Source of the DNA: RPRB01 sp035501615 | GTDB taxonomy: Bacteria > Myxococcota > Myxococcia > Myxococcales > Myxococcaceae | Direction of reading: 5' to 3' | Assembly: GCA_035501615.1 (NCBI GenBank) | Contig: DATJVY010000005.1 | Coordinates: 1-38,677, forward strand | DNA: 38,677 nt | Part shown: one piece after another, positions 18,371 to 25,357 of the stretch | Layout of the letters: each line of letters begins with the position of its first letter | Position numbering within the stretch: position 1 is the stretch's first letter | Translations under genes and position numbers: made by a program | The notes under the pieces: generated by a model | Databases searched by the model: none | What the model saw: only the letters and a program-made list of their open reading frames with translations | Told to the model about the DNA's origin: nothing

Positions 18371-19155
18371 GTCTTGGCCGCGATGCGCGCGGCCACCACC
18401 ATGCCGTAGGCCACCTCCAGCCCCCCGTCCACCACCAGCGTGGTGCCGTTGACGTACGCCGCGGCGTCGGAGAGCAGCCAGGCGATGGGCCTGGCGATCT
18501 CCTCCGGAGAGGCGATGTGCCCTGCCGGCACGGTCGTCTCGACGGACTCTGCCAGCGCCTCGAAGGCCGCGCCCATGTAGAACCGCGAGCTGTCGGTGTC
18601 GATGTAGCCAGGATTGATGGCGTTCACGCGGATCCGATCCGGGGCGAGCTCCGCGGCCAGGTACTTCACCAGGACCTCCATCGCCGCCTTCATCGACCCG
18701 AGCATCCCGTGGAACGGAACCGGCATCCGGCTGTCCATCCCGGAGACGGCGACGATGCTCGCCCCGGCGCGGCCCTTCATCAGGGGGACGGCGAGCTGGG
18801 TGAGGACGAGGAGGCTCTTCACCGTCACCGCGAACGTCTTGTCCATCTGGTGGGGCTTCGTGGCCATCAGGGGCAGGAAGGCCGTGCTCGCCGCGTTCGC
18901 CACCACCGCGTCCAGCCCGCCGAAGGTTTCCCGGGTCCGGGCGACGACCCGCTCCAGGGTTGCCGGCTCGAGCTGGTCCGCCTGGAGAACCAGCGCCCGG
19001 CGCCCGAGCCCGGTCAGCTCGGCCTCGAGCGAGCGCGCTGCCTCCGCGTCGCGCCTCCAGGTCGCCACGACGTCCCACCCCTCGCGCGCCAGGAGCGAGC
19101 ACACCGCCCGCCCGACGCCGCGGGTGCCTCCGGTCACGAGCGCCACGCGGTTCAT
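18367..19155 (-). CDS. FabL-like short-chain dehydrogenase with altered active site
   Basis: A 262-residue Rossmann-fold SDR. The nucleotide-binding motif TGGTRGVG is at residues 9-16 and NAAS in the usual place. The overall sequence resembles FabL-type enoyl-ACP reductases (segments like LPLM, IDTD and PAGHI). In that group the active site is Tyr-x6-Lys. Here the Lys is present in the GSMKAAME segment, but the residue seven before it is His and the one four before it, the classical SDR position, is Leu, so no Tyr is available in either register. It may be inactive, use the His, or have another role. It overlaps both neighbours by 4 nt, which ties it to the carotenoid operon. Confidence 0.78.
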   Translation of the reverse strand: MNRVALVTGGTRGVGRAVCSLLAREGWDVVATWRRDAEAARSLEAELTGLGRRALVLQADQLEPATLERVVARTRETFGGLDAVVANAASTAFLPLMATKPHQMDKTFAVTVKSLLVLTQLAVPLMKGRAGASIVAVSGMDSRMPVPFHGMLGSMKAAMEVLVKYLAAELAPDRIRVNAINPGYIDTDSSRFYMGAAFEALAESVETTVPAGHIASPEEIARPIAWLLSDAAAYVNGTTLVVDGGLEVAYGMVVAARIAAKT

Positions 19156-19832
19156 GGGCGACTTCTAGCTCGGACCGCGTCCCAGCGCTCGGCCACCCCG
19201 GGCTGACCGGCCACCAGGCGCTGGAACCCCTCGAGCCGGGTGACGGCCTGGAGCGCGACCACCCGTTCCTCCAGACGCCGCTGGAACTCCAGGGGAGCCA
19301 CCGGGGGATGGGGCGCCCCGACGTCGAGGAGCACGTCCGGGCGCTCGTGCTCGAAGAAGGCGTAGCGGATGGCCACCGGGACCGAGCGGACTCGGCTCAT
19401 CCGGGCGAGGGTCTCCACCCCCCGCTCGAGCCGCAGCGGCAGCTCCCCCGGCGGCCGGTGCTCCCCCTCGGGGAAGAGGAAGACCGCGGCGCCTGGACGC
19501 TGGAGCAGGGCACGGGCGTAGCGCAGCGTCTCCAGCGACGACGAGGCATCACCCCGGCGCAGCGAGAACGCACCGACGTGGCGGAGGAAGGCGTAGCGCC
19601 GCAAGTTCTCCTCCTCCATCAGGACGTAGCCGTCCCGTCTGGCCGCCCGGGCCAGCGGATGGAGCACGAAGCCGTCCCACCAGTTGCCGTGGTTGGCGTA
19701 GACGAGCAGGCCCTCCGGCGCCGGGGGCAGCTCGCCCCGCAGCCAGACTCCGCGGAACGAGGACCGGACCTTGTGGCGGACGTAGGCGTCCACCACGCGG
19801 CCGCGGAGGCAGCCCTTGCATGCCGGGATCAC
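19152..19832 (-). CDS. PlsC-like acyltransferase
   Basis: A 226-residue acyltransferase of the PlsC superfamily, only distantly like the other one in this operon. The HX4D motif is NHGNWWD (His48, Asp53) and the second motif is FPEGEH at 120-125. There is no strong membrane segment, unlike its neighbour. The N-terminus has a CKGC pair (Cys5, Cys8). The start ATG overlaps the crtYd stop by 4 nt. The NHGNWWD form is seen in lysophospholipid acyltransferase-like proteins of uncertain substrate. The position directly after the cyclase genes suggests pigment tailoring, for example fatty acylation of a carotenoid glucoside, as inference. Confidence 0.78.
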   Translation of the reverse strand: MIPACKGCLRGRVVDAYVRHKVRSSFRGVWLRGELPPAPEGLLVYANHGNWWDGFVLHPLARAARRDGYVLMEEENLRRYAFLRHVGAFSLRRGDASSSLETLRYARALLQRPGAAVFLFPEGEHRPPGELPLRLERGVETLARMSRVRSVPVAIRYAFFEHERPDVLLDVGAPHPPVAPLEFQRRLEERVVALQAVTRLEGFQRLVAGQPGVAERWDAVRARSRP

Positions 19833-20167
19833 GGCCGCACCTCGGCGGACCGCCCCGGCCAGAAGAGCGCGAGCCCGAGCACGACGAGGAGGTTGGTGAG
19901 GAGGAAGAACAGGGCCTCCTCGACCGGCACCGCGCCCAGGTAGATGCCGAGGTGCTTGCCGGGGCCGAACTCCCAGACGCCGGCGCGGATGGCGAGCTGG
20001 TCCGCGGCGACGAGCCAGACGGTCACGCCCAGCGCGGGGGGCACCACGGCGCGGAGGATGGCCGGGGTCCGCCCCCGGTAGCGCCAGACGAGGACGCCGA
20101 GCTGCAGCGCGACGAGCGGGAGCGCCCAGCCGAGGAGGTGGACCAGGTAGGCGGTGCGGCCGCTCAC
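19829..20167 (-). CDS. crtYd: Lycopene cyclase subunit, CrtYd-type
   Basis: A 112-residue membrane protein with three hydrophobic segments, matching one half of the heterodimeric lycopene beta-cyclase known from actinobacteria and Myxococcus. The conserved domain reads GVWEFGPGKHLGIYLGAVPVEEALFF in two blocks, with the PxEE motif at 81-84. It should form ionone rings on lycopene-type ends together with CrtYc. The GTG at 20167 overlaps the crtYc stop by 4 nt. The c/d labels are assigned by order and by the Myxococcus arrangement. Confidence 0.85.
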   Translation of the reverse strand: MSGRTAYLVHLLGWALPLVALQLGVLVWRYRGRTPAILRAVVPPALGVTVWLVAADQLAIRAGVWEFGPGKHLGIYLGAVPVEEALFFLLTNLLVVLGLALFWPGRSAEVRP

Positions 20168-20484
20168 GCTGGAACCCCCCGGTCCCGCAGCGAGAGGAGC
20201 CGGCGGCCGGCCCACAGCCCGGTGAGGAGCGTCTGGAGGCCGAAGAACAGGTACTCCTCGAGGGGCAGGTACCCCAGCCGGATGCCCCAGGTCTTCCCCG
20301 CGGCGAAGTCCCACAGCCCGTGCTTCACCGCCGCGTTGTCCCACGGCGCGGTGGCCAGGTAGACGACGAGGAGCAGCCACGCCATCCCCCTCCAGGGGAG
20401 GCGGCGGACGGTGGCGGGCCACGCAGCCGCCAGGAGCAGGAGCGGGAGGGCGACGAACAGCCCGAGGAAGCGCCCGTAGGTCAC
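20164..20484 (-). CDS. crtYc: Lycopene cyclase subunit, CrtYc-type
   Basis: A 106-residue membrane protein with three hydrophobic segments and the same cyclase domain as its neighbour: APWDNAAVKHGLWDF followed by GIRLGYLPLEEYLFF, with PLEE at 74-77. It is the first subunit of the heterodimeric lycopene cyclase. The GTG at 20484 overlaps the glycosyltransferase stop by 4 nt. Two small separate subunits, rather than a fused CrtYcd or a CrtY/CrtL type, point to the Myxococcus-like or actinobacterial cyclase lineage. Confidence 0.85.
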   Translation of the reverse strand: MTYGRFLGLFVALPLLLLAAAWPATVRRLPWRGMAWLLLVVYLATAPWDNAAVKHGLWDFAAGKTWGIRLGYLPLEEYLFFGLQTLLTGLWAGRRLLSLRDRGVPA

Positions 20485-21572
20485 GCGTCTCCTTCCTGGA
20501 CCGCGCGCTCCATCCGTCCCCCGGGCCGCACGGTGAAACGCCGGCCTCGCCAGCTCACGGAGCGGACCGCGAGCGACGCAGTCCAGGCCGCGAGCAGCGC
20601 CGCCTCGCCGAGGAGCCACTCCCACGCTCCCTGCGCCGCGTCGGGGCAGCCCCGGCGGAGCGCAATGCCCAGCGCGATGCGGAGCGCGAGGAGCACGCCC
20701 ACGGCCACGGCAACCACGCGCGCTCCGGCGCCGAGCGCGAGCACGACGAGGAGCGGCGTCGGCGCGAGCAGCAGGGGGACGGTGGGAAAGAGGCCCGGGC
20801 GGTGGGCCCGGAGCACCTGCATCCAGCGACGGAGCCGGCGGAGCACCGCGGAGAGGGGCACCGCGCCGGCGAGCGGCATCCACGCCGGGATGGACGTGCG
20901 CACGACGGCGAGGCCACGGCGGTGGAGCAGGAGGGACAGCTCGAGGTCCTCGCCGATGTGCCCGTCGAGCCCCCGGAGCGCCTCCAGCGCCGGCGGGGAG
21001 AGCCCCAGGGCCTTGCCACACAGCGCCTTCGGACCGAGGGACATGGCGTCGAGGGCCACGAAGCTGTGCTGGCTCGAGCGGAGGAGGCCGCGGAAGGCGG
21101 CCGCGCCGGTCCCGCTTCCTCCGACGGGGGCCGGGGCGGCGGTGGCGAGGGCCGCCCCGGCCGAGAGCGCTCCGGAGAGTCCCTCGAGCAACGCGCGGTC
21201 CACGCGGACGTCGGCGTCGACCACGAGGACCTGCTCGCCCGGGCGGCGGAGCGTCTCCACCGCGTAGAGGACGTGGCCCACCTTGCGGTTCGGGCACGGA
21301 GGGTCCGAGAAGTGCCAGCCCAGAGCCTCGCCGAGCCTGGGGCGATAGGGCGAGAGGACGACGTGCCGCACCGGGAGGTCCGGCGGCAGCGGGGCGGCCA
21401 GCGTCTCCAGCTCGGCCGGGGTGGGCTCGTCCACGGGCCGGAGGACGAGCAACGGCGGCAGCGGCCCCGTGGGCGCGGCGGCACGGAGCCGGAGCACGCG
21501 GACGAGCGTCACCGCGCTGAAGGCGGCGGCGGCGAGGGTCCAGGCCAGGACGAGGAGCACCGGCGCGCTCAT
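20481..21572 (-). CDS. Membrane family 2 glycosyltransferase (ceramide glucosyltransferase-like)
   Basis: A 363-residue inner-membrane glycosyltransferase of GT2/GT21 type. It has an N-terminal helix (about 4-27) and C-terminal helices (about 262-300 and 325-340). The catalytic signature includes DAD at 119-121 for nucleotide-sugar and metal binding, GED at 207-209 as candidate base, and RRLRRW at 245-250 matching the (Q/R)xxRW motif. Such enzymes transfer a sugar to a lipid hydroxyl at the membrane. Lodged between crtC and the cyclase genes with 4-nt overlaps, it probably glycosylates the 1-hydroxyl made by CrtC, or a lipid made alongside; the acceptor is inferred. Confidence 0.8.
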   Translation of the reverse strand: MSAPVLLVLAWTLAAAAFSAVTLVRVLRLRAAAPTGPLPPLLVLRPVDEPTPAELETLAAPLPPDLPVRHVVLSPYRPRLGEALGWHFSDPPCPNRKVGHVLYAVETLRRPGEQVLVVDADVRVDRALLEGLSGALSAGAALATAAPAPVGGSGTGAAAFRGLLRSSQHSFVALDAMSLGPKALCGKALGLSPPALEALRGLDGHIGEDLELSLLLHRRGLAVVRTSIPAWMPLAGAVPLSAVLRRLRRWMQVLRAHRPGLFPTVPLLLAPTPLLVVLALGAGARVVAVAVGVLLALRIALGIALRRGCPDAAQGAWEWLLGEAALLAAWTASLAVRSVSWRGRRFTVRPGGRMERAVQEGDA

Positions 21573-22468
21573 GCGGTGCGCTCCACCCGGGTGCGAAGAT
21601 GGGCCATCCAGCGCACCAGTGGCGAGCGGAAGCGGCGGAAGTCGGCCACCTCGCCGATGGCGTGCAGCTCGGCTGTGCGAGCCACCTGCCGCGCGTAGAA
21701 GGGCGAGGACTCGACCAGCTCCGGGCGCGCCACCTCCAGGCCACCGGCGCGGAGGGTCCGCGGCACGGGGAGGCCCCAGCGGGTGCGCCTGGCCTCGGTG
21801 GCGGGCGCGGCGTCCCGGCCGAGCGCGGTGCCCCCCGCGCCGGTGCGGACCGTGATGCGCTGGCCCGCGGGGAGCCGGAAGTCGATGGCGGTCCGGTCGG
21901 GAGCGTGGACGCGGGTCCAGGACCACGCGGGGAGCGCGGAGCCGAGCGGCGCCTCGCCGGCGTTGGCGTCGAGGTAGCCGTGCCCCTCGAGCACCTGGCC
22001 GAGGAGGGGCAGCCGGAGGACCGCCGCGCAGCGAGGCGCGCGCGGCTCCCAGATGTGGCTCCCTTCGGGAACGAGCGCAACGGGGCCCAGGCCGGGCGCG
22101 GTCGGACGGAGGAGCAGCTCGGCCCGCGTCTCGCCGCCGAAGGGCGCCCGCCGCTCGCGCACCTGGATCTCCACCGAGCCATCCTGCTTCAGGCGAAGGA
22201 GGGAACGGCCGATGGAGAGCTCCTCGCCGGCCTGTGTCGCTCCGCGGTACTCGCTGAGGACCCACTGCCGGCGGCGACCGCCGACGTACAGGGCGAAGTT
22301 CACCGCGCAGTGCTCGGTCGGCAGCGCGCGGGAACTGGAGGCGTAGCGGGGGGAGAAGAGGCTTCCGATCAGGAAGATGGCCACGGCGCTGACCTCGCCG
22401 CAGGCGACGTCGGCGTAGTACCAGCGGTAGGCGCCCGGGCGGTCCGGAAGGGGGGCGAGTGCGTTCAT
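21569..22468 (-). CDS. crtC: Carotenoid 1,2-hydratase (hydroxyneurosporene synthase)
   Basis: A 299-residue CrtC homologue, which adds water across the 1,2 double bond of an acyclic carotenoid end to give a 1-hydroxy group. Visible family features are the PGAYRWYYADV N-terminus, SLFSPRYA, the HCAVNFALY segment and the aromatic, Gly-rich GHGYLDANAG block, all typical of the lipocalin-like CrtC fold. ATG at 22468 overlaps the desaturase stop by 4 nt. Having both CrtC and a ring-forming cyclase implies a monocyclic product with one ionone ring and one hydroxylated linear end, as in Myxococcus. Confidence 0.87.
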   Translation of the reverse strand: MNALAPLPDRPGAYRWYYADVACGEVSAVAIFLIGSLFSPRYASSSRALPTEHCAVNFALYVGGRRRQWVLSEYRGATQAGEELSIGRSLLRLKQDGSVEIQVRERRAPFGGETRAELLLRPTAPGLGPVALVPEGSHIWEPRAPRCAAVLRLPLLGQVLEGHGYLDANAGEAPLGSALPAWSWTRVHAPDRTAIDFRLPAGQRITVRTGAGGTALGRDAAPATEARRTRWGLPVPRTLRAGGLEVARPELVESSPFYARQVARTAELHAIGEVADFRRFRSPLVRWMAHLRTRVERTA

Positions 22469-23892
22469 GCCCGGGCCTCCAGATCTGCCGCGACGTGCAT
22501 GGCCGCGAAGCGCCCGGAGAGCATCACCATCGGGACACCGCCGCCGGGATGCGTACCCCCGCCGGCGAAGACCAGCCCCGGCGCGGCGTGCGAGCGCGGC
22601 CGGCGGAACGGCCCGAACCGGCCGTGGGGGAGGAAGCCGTAGAGCGAGCCGCCCGGCGCGCCCTGGCGCTGGAAGTCCACCGGCGTGCGCTCGCCGAGGA
22701 CGCGGAGCCGGCCCCGGAGCGAGGGATCGAGCCTCTCCACCGTCGCGAGACACCGTTCCCGGAGCCGCCCGGCGTGGGGGAGGAAGTCCTCGCCGATGGC
22801 CGGCACGCTGGCCATGACGAAGAGGCCGCTCGTCCCCGGGGCGGCCATGGACGCGTCGGTCGCGGCGGGGTGACAGACGTAGACGGTGGGGTCGGACGGC
22901 ACGCGGCCGGTGAAGAGCTCCCCGAACTCGCGGGCCTCGTCCGGCGGGAAGTGCACCGTGTGGTGGCCGAGCCTCGAGCGGACCGCCGCCTCCAGCAGGA
23001 GCACGTACCCGGACATGGCCAGCGGTCCGGCAGGCGCTCCGCTCGCCCCGAGCGGATCCGCGTTCACCACCACCGCGTCCACCGGCACCTCGTCGCCTGC
23101 CGGTCCCACCCGCCAGCCGCCGCCGGCCGGGCGCCAGCGACCGCGGGTGCCGAGGTGGACCTCCACGCCCAGCCTGCGCACCGCACGCTCCAGGGCGGAG
23201 ACCAGCGCCCCCGTGCCGCCCTCGACGTGGTGCACGCCCTCCACGCGCTCGAGATGGAGGAGGAGCGCGTAGGCGGCGCTGGCCCGGTAGGGCGACGCCC
23301 CGGTGTAGGTCGCGAAGCGGCCGACGAACTGGCGGAGCCGTGGATCTCGGAAGTGGCGCGCCGCCAGCGCGTGGAGCGTCGAGAGCTGCAGGCCCAGGAG
23401 CACGGCCGAGGGCCCACGCCGGAGCACCCGCCCGAGGAAGCGCCCCACCCCCTCGAACGGGGCTTCCAGGTACGGCTCGCCGGCGGCCCGGTGGATGGCC
23501 GCGGCCTCGGCGTAGAACCTCTCCACGCCGCGTCCCTCGTCCGGCGCCATCGCCTCCACCGAGGCGCGCGTGGCCTCGAGCTCGGGATGGACGACGAAAC
23601 CGTTCCCGTCCTCCCAGCGGTAGGTGCACTGGGGCGAGAGCGGGAGGAGGCGGGGGAGGAGCTCGCCGGCCTCGAGCGCTGCGAACGTCTCGCGCACCAG
23701 CGCCGGCAGGGTGAGGAGCGTCGGCCCCGCGTCGAGGACGGTGCTGCCGGCGACGAGCTGCTGCGCCTTCCCCCCGAGGCGCCTCTCCTGCTCGTAGAGC
23801 GTCACCCGGGCCCCCGAGCGCGCGAGGAGGCCGGCGGCGACCAGCCCCCCGATGCCCCCGCCGACGACGGCGACCCGGGCCGGCGCCTTCAC
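22465..23892 (-). CDS. CrtI/CrtD-family carotenoid desaturase, intact
   Basis: A 475-residue FAD-dependent carotenoid desaturase. The dinucleotide-binding motif VVGGGIGGLVAAGLLA is at residues 9-24, followed by the RLGGKAQ loop. The C-terminal signature GGGTHPGGGVPMVMLSG binds FAD. The middle block FATYTGASPY and the following HVEGGTGALVSALE are closer to my memory of CrtD (hydroxyneurosporene or 3,4-desaturase) than of phytoene desaturase CrtI. It sits in the slot of crtIa in the M. xanthus cluster, so its step is uncertain: 3,4-desaturation after CrtC, or phytoene desaturation. The GTG at 23892 overlaps the crtB stop by 4 nt. It is the only full-length desaturase in the window. Confidence 0.82.
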   Translation of the reverse strand: MKAPARVAVVGGGIGGLVAAGLLARSGARVTLYEQERRLGGKAQQLVAGSTVLDAGPTLLTLPALVRETFAALEAGELLPRLLPLSPQCTYRWEDGNGFVVHPELEATRASVEAMAPDEGRGVERFYAEAAAIHRAAGEPYLEAPFEGVGRFLGRVLRRGPSAVLLGLQLSTLHALAARHFRDPRLRQFVGRFATYTGASPYRASAAYALLLHLERVEGVHHVEGGTGALVSALERAVRRLGVEVHLGTRGRWRPAGGGWRVGPAGDEVPVDAVVVNADPLGASGAPAGPLAMSGYVLLLEAAVRSRLGHHTVHFPPDEAREFGELFTGRVPSDPTVYVCHPAATDASMAAPGTSGLFVMASVPAIGEDFLPHAGRLRERCLATVERLDPSLRGRLRVLGERTPVDFQRQGAPGGSLYGFLPHGRFGPFRRPRSHAAPGLVFAGGGTHPGGGVPMVMLSGRFAAMHVAADLEARA

Positions 23893-24875
23893 GTCGCGCC
23901 CCGGGGAAGGAACGGGATGGGCGGAGCCTCGGCGGGCGGCGGAAGGACGCTCCGCGGCCGGAGGAGCGCGGCGAGGACGGTGCGGAGCTTCGCGCTGGCA
24001 GGCACGTGCGCCCGGGCGGAGAAGACGTCGTACCCGCGGGCCTCGATGTCGGCAAGGATGCCGCCGTAGAGCGCGCCCATGAGCTTCACCATCCGCCGGG
24101 TGCCGAGGCCGGTGAGCCAGTGCACTCCGGTGGCGGCGCGGTCGTAGTAGGCCCGCGCCCGGGAGATCTGGCAGCGGAGGAAGGCGCGCCAGCGGTCGTC
24201 CACGGTGCCGCGGGCGAGGTCCTCCTCCGACAGCCCGAAGGCGGCCAGCTCGTCGGCGGGCAGGTAGACGCGGCCGCGCTGGAGGTCCTCCCGGACGTCG
24301 CGGAGGACGTTGGTGAGCTGCATCGCCCGGCCGAGGTCCGCCGCGGCGCCGGCCGCCCTCGGATCGGAGGCGCCGAGGACGGGGCAGAGGAGGAGGCCGA
24401 CCGTGCCCGCCACCCGAGTGCAGTAGAGCTCGAGGTCGGCGAACGTGGCGTAGCGATGGCCGGCGACGTCCATCTCCATGCCCGACACCAGGTCCTGGAA
24501 GGGTTGCTCGGGCACGCCGAAGCGCTGGACGGTGTCGCGGAGCGCGGCCAGCTCCGCGGCGTCCCAGCCGCCGTCGCGCCGTGCCTCCTCCGCGCGCCGG
24601 GCGACCGGACCGCGGCCCGGATCGGCGAGGTCCGGCGCGTCCAGGTAGAGCGAGGCGACGAGGGCGCGCGCCTGCGCGAGGCGCGAGGAGAGCGGCTCGG
24701 TTCCGTCGCTTCCCTGGTCCACGAGATCGTCGAGCCGGCGGCAGAACGCGTAGAGGGCGAACGCCGCGCGCCGCCGGGCCCCGAAGAGGAGCCGCGAGGC
24801 GACGAAGAAGCTGCGGGCGTGCCTCCGGGTCACCTCCCGGGCGGTCCGGTAGCCGCGGCGGACGAGCGACTTCAT
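23889..24875 (-). CDS. crtB: Phytoene synthase
   Basis: A 328-residue squalene/phytoene synthase that condenses two geranylgeranyl diphosphates to phytoene. The first aspartate-rich motif is DDLVD at 49-53, the second QLTNVLRDVREDLQRGRVYLP-type segment carries the DVxED motif and the RxYLP ending, and an ARSFF helix near residue 20 is typical. Length is normal for the family. ATG at 24875 overlaps, by 4 nt, the stop of the C-terminal frame of the broken crtI gene upstream, showing the ancestral coupling. Confidence 0.92.
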   Translation of the reverse strand: MKSLVRRGYRTAREVTRRHARSFFVASRLLFGARRRAAFALYAFCRRLDDLVDQGSDGTEPLSSRLAQARALVASLYLDAPDLADPGRGPVARRAEEARRDGGWDAAELAALRDTVQRFGVPEQPFQDLVSGMEMDVAGHRYATFADLELYCTRVAGTVGLLLCPVLGASDPRAAGAAADLGRAMQLTNVLRDVREDLQRGRVYLPADELAAFGLSEEDLARGTVDDRWRAFLRCQISRARAYYDRAATGVHWLTGLGTRRMVKLMGALYGGILADIEARGYDVFSARAHVPASAKLRTVLAALLRPRSVLPPPAEAPPIPFLPRGAT

Positions 24876-25353
24876 GCCGCGGCCTCCGGGATGAGCGCGA
24901 GCGGCGGGGTGAGCCGGGCGCCGAGCGCGGCCGCCTCGCGGAGCATCCGCTCCACCACCAGCTCGGCGGAGAGCATCACCGTCGGAAGCCCGGTGCCCGG
25001 GTGGGTGGAAGCGCCGACGAAGAGGAGGTTCCGGACGGTGCGGTCCAGGTTCGGGGGACGGAAGGGGCCGATCTGGAAGAGGTGGTGGCCGAGCCCGAAG
25101 GCGCTCCCGTGCTCGGGGGGGAGAAGCGGCCTGCCCGGTCGTCGGGGGTGAGGACCCGCTCGGCGGTGACGTGCCGCACCGGAACGAGGACGTGGCAGTG
25201 GAGCCAGAGGCAGGCGTCCATCGGCCGGCCGAGGTCCCGGGTGTCGGTCTGCTCGAGCACCTGCAGCCCGAGCCCGGCGTGGGCCAGGCGGGCGGCGGCG
25301 GCCAGCCCACCCACGCCTGCGCCGACGACCAGTACCGAGAGCTGCCGCGCCAT
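24872..25353 (-). pseudogene. crtI: crtI remnant: internal deletion plus frameshift
   Basis: Only about 160 of the ~500 codons of a CrtI-type desaturase remain. The start is normal (MARQLS, then VLVVGAGVGGLAAA for FAD binding and VLEQ). After about 35 residues the frame jumps to sequence from the C-terminal third (CHVLVPV, ERVLTPDDRAGRF). At a run of seven G on the plus strand (25115-25121) the frame is lost. Adding one base restores EHGSAFGLGHHLFQIGPFRP and the C-terminal FAD signature GASTHPGTGLP, ending in a TGA that overlaps the crtB start. Unrepaired, translation stops at 24976. So about 330 central residues are gone and the rest is frameshifted. The homopolymer shift could be a read error; the deletion cannot be explained that way but could be an assembly fault. 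Confidence 0.8.
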
Positions 25354-25357
25354 GGCC

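Noticed and set aside
20164..22182. Long minus-strand frame running through glycosyltransferase and crtYc
   Set aside because: Only its last 106 codons are the real crtYc; the rest is a shifted reading of crtC and the glycosyltransferase.
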